Positions 8,477-16,330 of a stretch of 64,000 bases of DNA are shown in pieces. Positions within the stretch are counted from its first letter, which is position 1. The number at the start of each line of letters is the position of its first letter. The translations under genes and the position numbers were made by a program. The stretch is taken from contig CAVWIZ010000001.1 in the NCBI GenBank assembly GCA_963755195.1, positions 248,001 through 312,000 on the forward strand, in the 5' to 3' direction. The notes below the pieces were generated by a model, which worked only from the letters and a program-made list of their open reading frames with translations, was not told the origin of the DNA and did no database searches. The stretch comes from CAVQJU01 sp963755195 (GTDB taxonomy: Bacteria > Acidobacteriota > Vicinamibacteria > Vicinamibacterales > CAVVIG01).

Positions 8477-9591
8477 CGCGGCAGCGGATTCCGTTTCTCT
8501 CGCTGGCGCCCCGACCAGGAGAAGAAGAGGCCGGCACGCGGGCCGTGCGGGACGCCATCGATCGCGTCATCGCAAGCGGTTGGTTCGTGCTCGGTCCTGA
8601 AGTCGAAGCGTTCGAGGCGGAGTTTGCCGCGGCCATGGGTGCGTCGCACGCCGTCGGCGTCGGCACGGGCACCGATGCCATCGCGCTCGTCCTGCGTGCG
8701 CTGGGCATCGGCGCCGGCGACGAAGTCGTCACGACGCCGTTGTCGGCCACCTACACCGCACTTGGCATCATGATGGCCGGCGCACGGCCCGTCTTCGCCG
8801 ACATCGATCCGTCGCGTCTGACCATCGATCCGGGACAGATCGCCAGGGCGATTGGACCCCGCACGCGCGCGATATTGCCGGTGCACCTGTACGGACAGCC
8901 CGCCGACATGGCCGCCATCGAACGCCTGGCGTCGCGCCACAACCTGGCGCTCGTCGAGGATTGCTGCCAGGCGCACCTCGCGACAGCCGGCGGCCGCCCG
9001 GTTGGCACCATCGGCGTCGCCGGCGCGTTCAGCTTCTACCCGACGAAGAATCTCGGCGCCATGGGCGACGGCGGAGCCGTCGTCACCAACGACGCCGATC
9101 TTGCCGATCGGATCAGACGCCTGCGCAACGGCGGACAGCGCGATCGGTACCATCACGAAGAGTTCGGCGTGAATTCCCGGCTTGATGAAATGCAGGCCGC
9201 CGTGCTTCGTGCACGCCTGCCCAGGCTTTCGAGCTGGACGTCGCGGCGCCGGGCGCTCGCCAAGAGCTACCGGTCGGCCCTGGCCGGGACACCGGCCGGC
9301 GTGCCGCCAGAGCACGATCCGGGTCACGTGTACCATTTGTTCGTGGTCCGCGTCAGCGATCGCGCGATGCTTCAGGCGCACCTCGCCTCGAAGGGGATCG
9401 AGACGTTCGTCCACTATCCGGTTCCCATTCCACGTCAGGCCGCGATGGCCGGCGTGAATCCCCAGGACTGTCCCGTGGCCGCGCACGCGTGCGACGAAGT
9501 GCTTTCGCTGCCGCTTCATCCGAGCCTGACCGATCACGAAGTCACCGAAGTCGTGACGGCGCTGAAAGGACACTACGATTGCGTGCGTTGA
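8473..9591 (+). CDS. DegT/DnrJ/EryC1/StrS sugar aminotransferase
   Basis: PLP-dependent aminotransferase that converts a keto-nucleotide sugar to an amino sugar. The 372 residues show the family blocks IPFLSLAPRPGEEEAGTR, GWFVLGPEVEAFE, VGTGTDAI, HLYGQPADM, EDCCQAH, the PLP-lysine region FSFYPTKNLGAMGDGGAVVT and NSRLDEMQAA. It starts at a GTG that overlaps the epimerase stop. Together with the two flanking SDR enzymes it implies that an amino-deoxy sugar is made for a surface glycan or glycoprotein. Confidence 0.9.
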   Translation: MTRQRIPFLSLAPRPGEEEAGTRAVRDAIDRVIASGWFVLGPEVEAFEAEFAAAMGASHAVGVGTGTDAIALVLRALGIGAGDEVVTTPLSATYTALGIMMAGARPVFADIDPSRLTIDPGQIARAIGPRTRAILPVHLYGQPADMAAIERLASRHNLALVEDCCQAHLATAGGRPVGTIGVAGAFSFYPTKNLGAMGDGGAVVTNDADLADRIRRLRNGGQRDRYHHEEFGVNSRLDEMQAAVLRARLPRLSSWTSRRRALAKSYRSALAGTPAGVPPEHDPGHVYHLFVVRVSDRAMLQAHLASKGIETFVHYPVPIPRQAAMAGVNPQDCPVAAHACDEVLSLPLHPSLTDHEVTEVVTALKGHYDCVR

Positions 9592-10541
9592 TTACCGGCG
9601 GCGCGGGCTTCATCGGATCGCATCTGGCCGAGGCTCTGCTCGCCCACGGCCACAAGGTGCTCGTCATCGACAACCTCTCGACGGGGTCGATCGACAACAT
9701 CGTGCAACTCAAGGGGAACGCCGACTTCGAGTACTTCATCGACACGATCGAGAACGAGCCCCTGCTGGCAGAGCTCATCGATCGCAGCGACGTCGTCTTT
9801 CATCTCGCCGCCGCCGTTGGCGTGAAGCTGATTGTCGAGCAGCCGGTCTACACCATCGAGACGAACGTGCACGGCACGGAGGTGGTGCTCAAGCACGCGA
9901 ACAAGAAGAAGAAGCTGGTGGTCATCGCCTCCACGTCCGAGGTGTACGGGAAGAGTGAGGACGTGCCGTTCCGCGAGGACTCCGACCTGGTGTTGGGCCC
10001 GACGCCGAAGCATCGGTGGGCGTATGCGTGCAGCAAGGCCATCGACGAGTTTCTGGCCCTCGCGTACTGGAAAGAGCGCAAGCTGCCGGTCATCATCGTC
10101 CGCTTCTTCAACACCGTCGGGCCGCGCCAGAGCGGACAGTACGGCATGGTCATTCCGACTTTCGTCCGGCAGGCGCTTGCTGGCGAGCCGATCACGGTAT
10201 TCGGTGACGGGTGCCAGCAGCGGTCGTTCACGCATGTGGCCGACGTGGTCGGTGCGCTGCTCAAGCTCGTAGTCGAGCCGAAGGCGATCGGCCAGGTGAT
10301 CAACCTCGGGAACACCGAAGAGATCACGATTCAGCGGCTGGCCGAGCGCGTTCGCGAGCTCGCCGGATCGACGTCGCCCATCAAACTGATTCCGTACGAC
10401 GAAGCCTACGAGTCGGGGTTCGAAGATATGCCCAGGCGCGTGCCGAGCCTGGCCAAGGCCGAGGCGATGATCGGCTACAAACCGACGCAATCGCTCGACA
10501 ATATCCTCGTGCAGGTCATCGAGTATTTCCGCGGGAAATAG
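9579..10541 (+). CDS. NAD-dependent epimerase (GalE/UDP-glucuronate-decarboxylase-like)
   Basis: Extended SDR enzyme: LITGGAGFIGSHLAEALL at the N-terminus, STSEVYGKSEDVPF, the catalytic WAYACSKAIDEF (YxxxK type), FFNTVGPRQSGQYGMVIPTFV and SFTHVADVVGAL. These blocks match UDP-glucose epimerase or UDP-glucuronate decarboxylase relatives; substrate is uncertain. I chose the TTG at 9579 because AAAGGA lies 8 nt upstream and the protein then begins MRALITGG. A start at 9489 would add a run of residues antisense to family expectation. It overlaps the aminotransferase end by 13 bp. Confidence 0.85.
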   Translation: MRALITGGAGFIGSHLAEALLAHGHKVLVIDNLSTGSIDNIVQLKGNADFEYFIDTIENEPLLAELIDRSDVVFHLAAAVGVKLIVEQPVYTIETNVHGTEVVLKHANKKKKLVVIASTSEVYGKSEDVPFREDSDLVLGPTPKHRWAYACSKAIDEFLALAYWKERKLPVIIVRFFNTVGPRQSGQYGMVIPTFVRQALAGEPITVFGDGCQQRSFTHVADVVGALLKLVVEPKAIGQVINLGNTEEITIQRLAERVRELAGSTSPIKLIPYDEAYESGFEDMPRRVPSLAKAEAMIGYKPTQSLDNILVQVIEYFRGK

Positions 10542-10557
10542 GGCCGGGGGCCCTTGT
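10541..10557 (+). terminator. GC hairpin after the glycan operon
   Basis: GGGCC-GGG-GGCCC directly follows the stop codon and is followed by CTTGT. The stem is short and the T tract poor, so termination is only possible, not certain. Confidence 0.3.
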
Positions 10558-10563
10558 CAACGG

Positions 10564-10592
10564 TTGGTTTCGCCCGACCCGGCGCGTATACT
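10564..10592 (+). promoter_or_regulatory. Promoter for the secreted STN-like gene
   Basis: TTGGTT (10564-10569) and TATACT (10587-10592) are separated by 17 bp. Predicted +1 is close to 10599, just before an ATG at 10600. The better start codon is the ATG at 10622. Confidence 0.55.
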
Positions 10593-10621
10593 CAAAAGAG
10601 ATGTTCCTTCCGAGAGGCGGT

Positions 10622-11377
10622 ATGCGCACGCTTCACATCCTGGCACTCGCCGGCTGCGCGTGGTTGACCCTGGCGGCCACTGCGTCCGCTGACGTCAAGA
10701 TCTCGATACGCGACGGGCAGGTGTCGATCGCGGCCAAGGACGCGACGGTTCGGCAGATTCTGACCGAGTGGGCCAGAGTCGGCCGCACGCAAATCGTCAA
10801 CGTGGAGCGGATTCCAGGCGCCCCGATCACCATCGAGCTGCAAAACGTGCCCGAAAGGGATGCCCTCGACATGCTGCTGCGGTCGATCAGCGGCTACATC
10901 GCGGCCCCTCGCGCAACGTCCGTATCTGATGCATCGCTGTTCGATCGCATCGTCGTGATGCCGACGACCGCCGCGCCAAACACGGCCGTCTCGTCGTCGG
11001 CACCGCCGCCGTTTTCCCCGCAGTCCGGAAATTTTCAGCCGCCGGGCCAGGATGACGAGGAACAGCGAGCCGTGGTGCCGCCGGCGCGAGGCACTATTTT
11101 CAGCACGTTTCCGCAGCCGCAGGTTGCCAACCCGCGCCGTGTCGGCGCGCCGTCGCCGACTCCGGGTGGCGAAGGCGGGCCGCCGCCACCGGTCGCGCAG
11201 CCGGAGATGCCAGTATCCGCGCCGCCCGTGCCCGGCTTCCCGCAGGCGGCGCCCGGAGCCGCACCGTTCAGCGCCGGCGCGCCGTTTGGTGCTGTCGCGG
11301 CGCCTGGAATGATCGCGCCGGCGCCACAGCAGCCGGGTCAGGTGGCGCCGCCAGCCCCCGCGCAACCGCGACGCTAA
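10622..11377 (+). CDS. Secreted protein with STN-like domain and proline-rich tail
   Basis: Unknown function. The N-terminus MRTLHILALAGCAWLTLAAT, then ASADV, is a signal peptide with probable cleavage after ASA. Residues about 24-100 resemble the short secretin/TonB N-terminal (STN) fold: ISIRDGQVSIAAKDATVRQI then NVERIPGAPITIELQNVPER, the pattern seen at the start of secretins and FecA-type receptors. The rest (about 110-251) is low-complexity, rich in Pro, Ala and Gly with no fold visible. No secretin or barrel domain follows. GAGAGGCGG lies just before the ATG at 10622; an in-frame ATG at 10600 is possible. It may be a periplasmic partner of an unlinked secretin, but that is a guess. Confidence 0.6.
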   Translation: MRTLHILALAGCAWLTLAATASADVKISIRDGQVSIAAKDATVRQILTEWARVGRTQIVNVERIPGAPITIELQNVPERDALDMLLRSISGYIAAPRATSVSDASLFDRIVVMPTTAAPNTAVSSSAPPPFSPQSGNFQPPGQDDEEQRAVVPPARGTIFSTFPQPQVANPRRVGAPSPTPGGEGGPPPPVAQPEMPVSAPPVPGFPQAAPGAAPFSAGAPFGAVAAPGMIAPAPQQPGQVAPPAPAQPRR

Positions 11378-11389
11378 CCTCGAACGCCG

Positions 11390-11839
11390 ATGTCTCTTGT
11401 CGCCGACGTGAGCGCTGCCATCGGGGAAGCGATGCGCAAGCAGGAGGCCGCGCGCCTCGCGCCTCTCCGCATGCTCAAGGCGGCGTTCGTGAACAAGAGC
11501 ATAGAAAAAGGTCACGACCTCGACGACGCCGAGGCACGACAAGTCGTGAGCTCGCTCGTCAAACAGCGAAAAGACTCGATCGAGCAGTTCACGAAGGGCG
11601 GACGGCAGGATCTGGCCGACAAAGAGGCCGCTGAAATACTGGTCCTCGAACAGTACCTGCCCCCCGCGGTCGATCCCGGAGTCATCGACGGCGCCGTCAC
11701 GGCCGCCATTGCCGAAACCGGCGCAACCTCGGCAAAAGACATCGGCCGCGTCATGAAGGCGACGATGGCCAGGCTCGCCGGACAGAACGTGGACGGCAAG
11801 ACCGTCAACGAACTCGTGCGCCTCAAGCTCGGCGCCTGA
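11390..11839 (+). CDS. YqeY/GatB-related protein
   Basis: 149-residue YqeY-family protein. It has the family pattern of a helical N-terminus (RLAPLRMLKAAFVNKSIEKG), SLVKQRKDSIEQFTKGGRQD, then EILVLEQYLPP and the GatB-tail-like KDIGRVMKATMARLAGQ. The C-terminal half resembles the tRNA-binding tail of the amidotransferase subunit GatB. Its cellular role is not firmly known. It lies 13 nt after the STN-like gene, and the next ATG follows its stop immediately. Confidence 0.9.
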   Translation: MSLVADVSAAIGEAMRKQEAARLAPLRMLKAAFVNKSIEKGHDLDDAEARQVVSSLVKQRKDSIEQFTKGGRQDLADKEAAEILVLEQYLPPAVDPGVIDGAVTAAIAETGATSAKDIGRVMKATMARLAGQNVDGKTVNELVRLKLGA

Positions 11840-12613
11840 ATGCCTCGCTACCCTTCTCGCTACAGCCCGCCTTCGTCATTCTCGTTCGGGCCCGGACCGA
11901 TTTCAACCGTGCTCAAGGCGCTCATCGGCGCGAACGTCGCCGTGTTCCTGCTGATGTGGGTCATGCCGGCGGGCGTGCAGCGGGCGCTCACGGAAATTCT
12001 GGGGCTCGTGCCCTTCCATGTCGTGCGGAATCTGTGGATCTGGCAGATCGCCACATACATGTTCCTGCATGCCGGCACATTTCACATTCTGTTCAACATG
12101 CTGGCGCTCTGGATGTTCGGCGCCGAGCTCGAACGGATCTGGGGCACCAGGTATTTCGTCAAGTTCTACTTCGTGACGGGAGCCGGAGCCGGACTGCTGA
12201 CCGTGCTCGTGTCGCTGCTGCCCTTCGCGCCGTTGCAGCAACTGTATGCGTCTGACATCGTCGGGGCGTCCGGCGCCATCTACGGGCTCATCCTGGCCTA
12301 CGCGATCTATTTTCCTGACCGTCCGATTCTGCTCATCGTGTTTCCGGTCCCTGCCAAGATCTTCGCCATCATCATGGGCGCGATGAATTTCATCGCCTCG
12401 ACGTCGCCGAACGAAGGCGGTGTCGCCAACGCCACGCATCTCGGGGGCTTTCTCGTCGCCTATCTATACCTGAAAGGCGGGCGCATGCGCCCGCTCGCCG
12501 AGCTCAAATACCGGTATCTGAAGTGGAAGATGAGCCGCGTCCGCAAGAAGTTCGACGTGTACTCCGGCGGCCGCTCGGGCCCGACGACCGGCTGGGATCG
12601 ACGCGTCCACTGA
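11840..12613 (+). CDS. Rhomboid-family intramembrane serine protease
   Basis: Inner-membrane protease with about six membrane segments. The catalytic Ser sits in GASGAIYG (about residues 146-153) and the catalytic His in NATHLGGFLVAYLYL (about residue 199). The HAGTFHILFNMLALWMFG block (about 77-94) is the conserved family segment on TM2. A charged tail (RRRMRP-like to SGGRSGPTTGWDRR) lies in the cytoplasm. The 257 residues fit the simple bacterial rhomboids. The start codon abuts the yqeY stop, so the two are probably co-transcribed. Confidence 0.9.
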   Translation: MPRYPSRYSPPSSFSFGPGPISTVLKALIGANVAVFLLMWVMPAGVQRALTEILGLVPFHVVRNLWIWQIATYMFLHAGTFHILFNMLALWMFGAELERIWGTRYFVKFYFVTGAGAGLLTVLVSLLPFAPLQQLYASDIVGASGAIYGLILAYAIYFPDRPILLIVFPVPAKIFAIIMGAMNFIASTSPNEGGVANATHLGGFLVAYLYLKGGRMRPLAELKYRYLKWKMSRVRKKFDVYSGGRSGPTTGWDRRVH

Positions 12614-12678
12614 TCAGCGCACGAGCGCCATCGCTTTTCAGCGCGGTGATGCGGTGGCTGGAGTCTTCCCGGAACGCG

Positions 12679-13062
12679 TTACCGGCGCAGGTAGTCGTCG
12701 GTGTGATCCAGCCAGTCCTGGCGGATGGGGCTGAACACGTCGAGCTCGAAGGTGTCTTCGAGCGCTTCGGCCTGATGCTCGACGCGTGAAGGAATGTGCA
12801 GCACTTCGCCTTCGCGGAGCGTCACTTCCGTGCCGCCGACGAGAAACTTGAGCGCGCCCTGCAGCACGTAGGTCATCTGTTCGCTCTCGTGCGAGTGCAT
12901 CGGCACGAGACAGCCGCGCTTCAGGTAGACCTGCGCGAGCATCTCGCGCTCACCGGTCACGATTTTTCGCGACAGCATCTCGGTGACTTTTTCGAGTGCA
13001 ATTTCGTCCCAGCGGTGCAGGCGAATGGGTGCAGCGCACATATCTTCACGGAATACTACCAT
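12679..13062 (-). CDS. Small cupin-fold protein
   Basis: 127-residue single-domain cupin. The metal-binding motif 1 is MHSHESEQMTYVLQG (two His and a Glu) and motif 2 contains the third His in LHIPSRVEHQAEA. Such proteins bind a divalent metal and act as small-molecule dioxygenases, isomerases or sensors; no substrate can be inferred. It is divergent from the E1 fusion gene, sharing a 41-bp intergenic region with a symmetric -10, and convergent with the rhomboid gene. Confidence 0.85.
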   Translation of the reverse strand: MVVFREDMCAAPIRLHRWDEIALEKVTEMLSRKIVTGEREMLAQVYLKRGCLVPMHSHESEQMTYVLQGALKFLVGGTEVTLREGEVLHIPSRVEHQAEALEDTFELDVFSPIRQDWLDHTDDYLRR

Positions 13063-13086
13063 CGGGTCCGCGCCTGCAAATTAGCC

Positions 13087-13095
13087 GTATAATTC
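13087..13095. promoter_or_regulatory. Symmetric -10 between cupin and E1 genes
   Basis: The plus strand reads TATAAT at 13088-13093 ahead of the E1 start at 13104; the minus strand reads GAATTATAC. No good -35 is visible. Predicted plus +1 is about 13100, so the E1 mRNA would be leaderless or nearly so. Confidence 0.6.
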
Positions 13096-13103
13096 GTTCG
13101 GAC

Positions 13104-15281
13104 ATGAAGGCCTCCTCCGTCGCCAACGGCCTCGAGGCAACCACATCGCCGGCATCAACGACGGGCGCACCGGCGCCCGCCGGCCCGCCAACCGGCGCCG
13201 ACCTCAGCACCGCCGAGCTGCTGCAGGCCTACCGCTGCATGCTCCTCTCCCGCAAGCTCGACGACAAGGAAATCCAGCTCAAGAGCCAGATGCACATCTT
13301 CTTTCAGATCAGCGGCGCCGGGCACGAGGCGGTGCTCGTCGCGGCCGGCATGGTGCTCAAAGCCGGATACGACTGGTTCTTTCCGTACTACCGCGATCGC
13401 GCTCTGTGCCTGCAGCTCGGCATGACGCCGCTCGACATGCTGCTCGCCGGCGTCGGCTCGAAAGACGATCCCAACTCGGGCGGCCGGCAGATGCCGTCGC
13501 ACTGGGGCGCCGAGGCCCTCAACATCGTGTCGGGCTCGAGCGCCACCGGGATGAAAGTGCTGCACGCCGTCGGCGCCGCCGAAGCCGGCGTCATCTACGA
13601 TCGCGTCCGCGGCGATTCCCGATCGCGACGCCAGACAGCATGGCGACGAGATCGTCTACGTGTCGGTCGGCGACGGCACGACGAGCGAGGGCGAATTCTG
13701 GGAAGCGCTCAACGCGGCATGCCTCAAGCACCTCCCGGTCCTGTTCCTCGTCGAAGACAACGGCTACGCGATCTCCGTTCCCGTCGAAATGCAGACGGCC
13801 GGCGGCGACATCTCGCGCCTGGTCCGTGCCTTTCCCGGCCTGCACGTCGAATCCGTGGACGGCACCGATTTCGTCGCCAGCTACCGCGTCATGCGCGACG
13901 CCGCCGCCTACGTTCGCGCTCGCAAGGGGCCGGCGCTGGTGCACGCGCACGTCACCAGGCCCTACTCACATTCGTTTTCAGACGACGACAAGCTTTACAA
14001 GACGCCGGCCGAGCGCCAGGCCGAAGCCGCACGCGACCCCCTGCCGCGATTTGCCGACTTCCTGCGCGCCAACCATCTCGCGACAGACGACGACCTGCGG
14101 GCCACGCTTGCCGAGGTCGAGGCCCAGGTGAACGAGGCGGCGCTCGCCGCTCTTCACGCGCCGAAGCCGGCAGGAAACACCGCCGGCGCTCTGGGTGTAC
14201 TCGCCCGACGTCGACCCTTCCTCGGAGGCGTTCGACACGCCCGCGCGTCACGAAGGCAAAGCCGACACGATGGTGGGGAACATCAATCGGACGCTCAAAG
14301 ACGAAATGGCCCGCGATCCCCGCATCGTCGTTTTCGGAGAAGACGTGGCTGACGCCAGCCGCAAGGAGGCGCTCGCGGGCGTGACGGGCAAAGGCGGCGT
14401 GTTCAAGCTCACGCACGGACTGCAACGGCTGTTCGGCGACGACCGTGTGTTCAACACGCCGCTGGCGGAAGCCGGCATCATCGGCCGCGCGCGTCGGGAT
14501 GTCGATCCGCAAGCTGAAGCCGGTCGTGGAGATTCAGTTCTTCGACTACATCTGGCCGGCCATGATGCAGTTGCGCGACGAGGTGTCGATGCTCCGGTAT
14601 CGGTCGGGCAACCACTTCTCGTGTCCGATGGTCATCCGCGTCCCGATCGGCGGGTATCTCAAGGGCGGCGGTCCGTATCACAGCCAGTCCGGCGAGAGCA
14701 TCTTCGCGCACTGCCCGGGCATCCGCATCGCGTTTCCGTCCAGCGCCCGCGATGCCGCCGGATTGCTCCGTACGGCGATCCGCTGCGACGATCCGGTGCT
14801 GTTCCTCGAGCACAAGCATCTGTACCGGCAGCTCTACTGCAAGAGCGAGTACCCCGGCAAAGACTTCATGATTCCTTTCGGCAAGGCGGCCTTGCGCCGC
14901 GACGGGTCCGACGTCCTCGTCGTCACCTGGGGCGCGCTGGTGCAGCGATCGCTCGTCGCCGCGCATCAGGCCGAGAAAGACGGCATCAACGCCGCCGTGC
15001 TCGATCTGCGGACGATCGCGCCATACGACTGGGACGCCATCCGCTCGCACGTCGTCCGCACCAACCGTGTCGTCGTCGCGCACGAGGATCAGCTGACGTG
15101 CGGGTTCGGCGCCGAGATCGCCGCGCGAATCGCCGGAGAGCTGTTCCAGCACCTCGATGCGCCCATCCGGCGCGTCGGAGCGCTCGATGCCCCAGTGGCG
15201 TACTCGCCCGAGCTCGAAGAAGCCATCCTCCCGCAGACGGCGGACATCCTGAAGGCCATTCAGGAGACGGCCCGCTACTGA
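13104..15281 (+). CDS. 2-oxoacid dehydrogenase E1, alpha-beta fusion, three frameshifts
   Basis: Thiamine-diphosphate-dependent E1 (pyruvate or branched-chain type) with alpha and beta subunits in one polypeptide of about 724 residues after repair. Alpha half: FQISGAGHEAVLVAAG, FFPYYRDRAL, GRQMPSHWG and the TPP motif GDGTTSEGEFWEALN to VEDNGYAIS. Beta half: GEDVADASRKEALAG, FNTPLAEAGIIG, EIQFFDYIWPA, DPVLFLEHKHLYR and LDLRTIAPYDWDAI. The junction is ALWVYSPDVDPSSEAFDTP with no stop between halves. Single extra bases near 13611 (GG), 14183 (GG) and 14492 shift the frame 0, 1, 2, 0. All three repair to conserved sequence, so they are probably errors. The partner E2 and E3 genes lie at 60-63 kb. 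Confidence 0.88.
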
Positions 15282-15310
15282 CTTCCGCTGGCTCGTGCTT
15301 TCGGGCCTTC

Positions 15311-16306
15311 GTGGCAGCCGTAGTCATCGCGCCGGCGTTGTCGGCGCTGACCGCCGGCGTCTTGCGCTCCGTCGATGCCATTCCGGCGCACATCGCCGGC
15401 CGTTTCAGAGATCCCGCTGGATTCGAGCGGTCTGCCTCCGGCCAATACTTCGTGTTCGATCGCCGGAGTCAGATCGTCTACGGTATCGACGAGCGCCACA
15501 GCAGCGTGTGGGAAATCGTGCACATCGGCAACGAGCCCGGCCGGATTCTCAACCCGGTGGCATTCGCCGTTGAACCGTCCGGCACCTTCGCCGTTGCCGA
15601 CGCCCCGGACAACCAGGAGCGGATTCAGGTGTTCTCCGCGGCGGGTTTTCGTGTCGGCGGTTTTCTGCTGCCCGGGCGAAGGCGGGCCCGCGTCGTCCTC
15701 GACGGGCTGGCCCTGGGTGGCATCGGATCGCTCCAGTACTCGGGCACATCAATCCTCCTGTCGCAGCCGGACACCGGCGCGCTCATCACGGAATACTCGC
15801 TCACCGGCACGGCCCTTCGCACGATCGGCAATCTGAGACACACCGGTCACGAGGACGATCCGCCGCTCCACACCGCGCTCAACAGCGGCCTTCCGGTCAT
15901 CGACCCTCGGGGCGGTCTCTTCTTTGTCTTTCAGACGGGTGAGCCGGTGTTCCGGAAGTACGACGCCGCGGGACGCCTGGTCTTCGAACGGCGCATCCAG
16001 GGCCGCGAGATCGACGAGTTCGTCGCGCGCATGCCGACCACGTGGCAACGGCGACGCACGGAAGACGGCGAGTTGCCGCTCGTGCCGCCGACGATTCGCA
16101 CCGCCGCCGCCGATGCCCACGGCCATTTGTGGATCAGCTTCGTCGAGCCCTTCACGTACGAATTCGATTCCGACGGCGACAAGGTCCGAGCGGTGCAGTT
16201 TCGCGCCGCCGGTATTCTGTCGCCGAACAGCCTGTTCTTCGGACCCGGTGGCCGGCTGCTCGTGACGCCCGGTCTCTACATGTTCGATGTCGGCGGCTCC
16301 CCCTAG
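15311..16306 (+). CDS. Secreted beta-propeller-like hypothetical protein
   Basis: About 331 residues beginning at a GTG (15311), giving VAAVVIAPALSALTAGV as a probable signal peptide. The body holds repeated short beta-strand motifs of NHL/6-bladed-propeller type (for example FVFDRRSQIVYGIDER, FAVADAPDNQERIQVFSAAG, VIDPRGGLFFVFQ, AAADAHGHLWISFVEPF and LLVTPGLYMFDV). This resembles extracytoplasmic propellers that bind ligands, but no catalytic residues can be named. It follows the E1 fusion by 29 nt on the same strand and may be co-transcribed. The start is uncertain, as no strong ribosome-binding site was seen. Confidence 0.65.
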   Translation: MAAVVIAPALSALTAGVLRSVDAIPAHIAGRFRDPAGFERSASGQYFVFDRRSQIVYGIDERHSSVWEIVHIGNEPGRILNPVAFAVEPSGTFAVADAPDNQERIQVFSAAGFRVGGFLLPGRRRARVVLDGLALGGIGSLQYSGTSILLSQPDTGALITEYSLTGTALRTIGNLRHTGHEDDPPLHTALNSGLPVIDPRGGLFFVFQTGEPVFRKYDAAGRLVFERRIQGREIDEFVARMPTTWQRRRTEDGELPLVPPTIRTAAADAHGHLWISFVEPFTYEFDSDGDKVRAVQFRAAGILSPNSLFFGPGGRLLVTPGLYMFDVGGSP

Positions 16307-16330
16307 CGGGGCTCCCGACACCCCGGTAAC

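Noticed and set aside
7330..9591. 753-residue epimerase-aminotransferase fusion
   Set aside because: One extra base near 8360 joins the frames. The true epimerase end and the aminotransferase GTG overlap as separate genes.
14195..16306. 703-residue protein joining the E1 beta start to the propeller-like protein
   Set aside because: Created by the E1 frameshifts; the centre is out-of-frame text antisense to family sequence.
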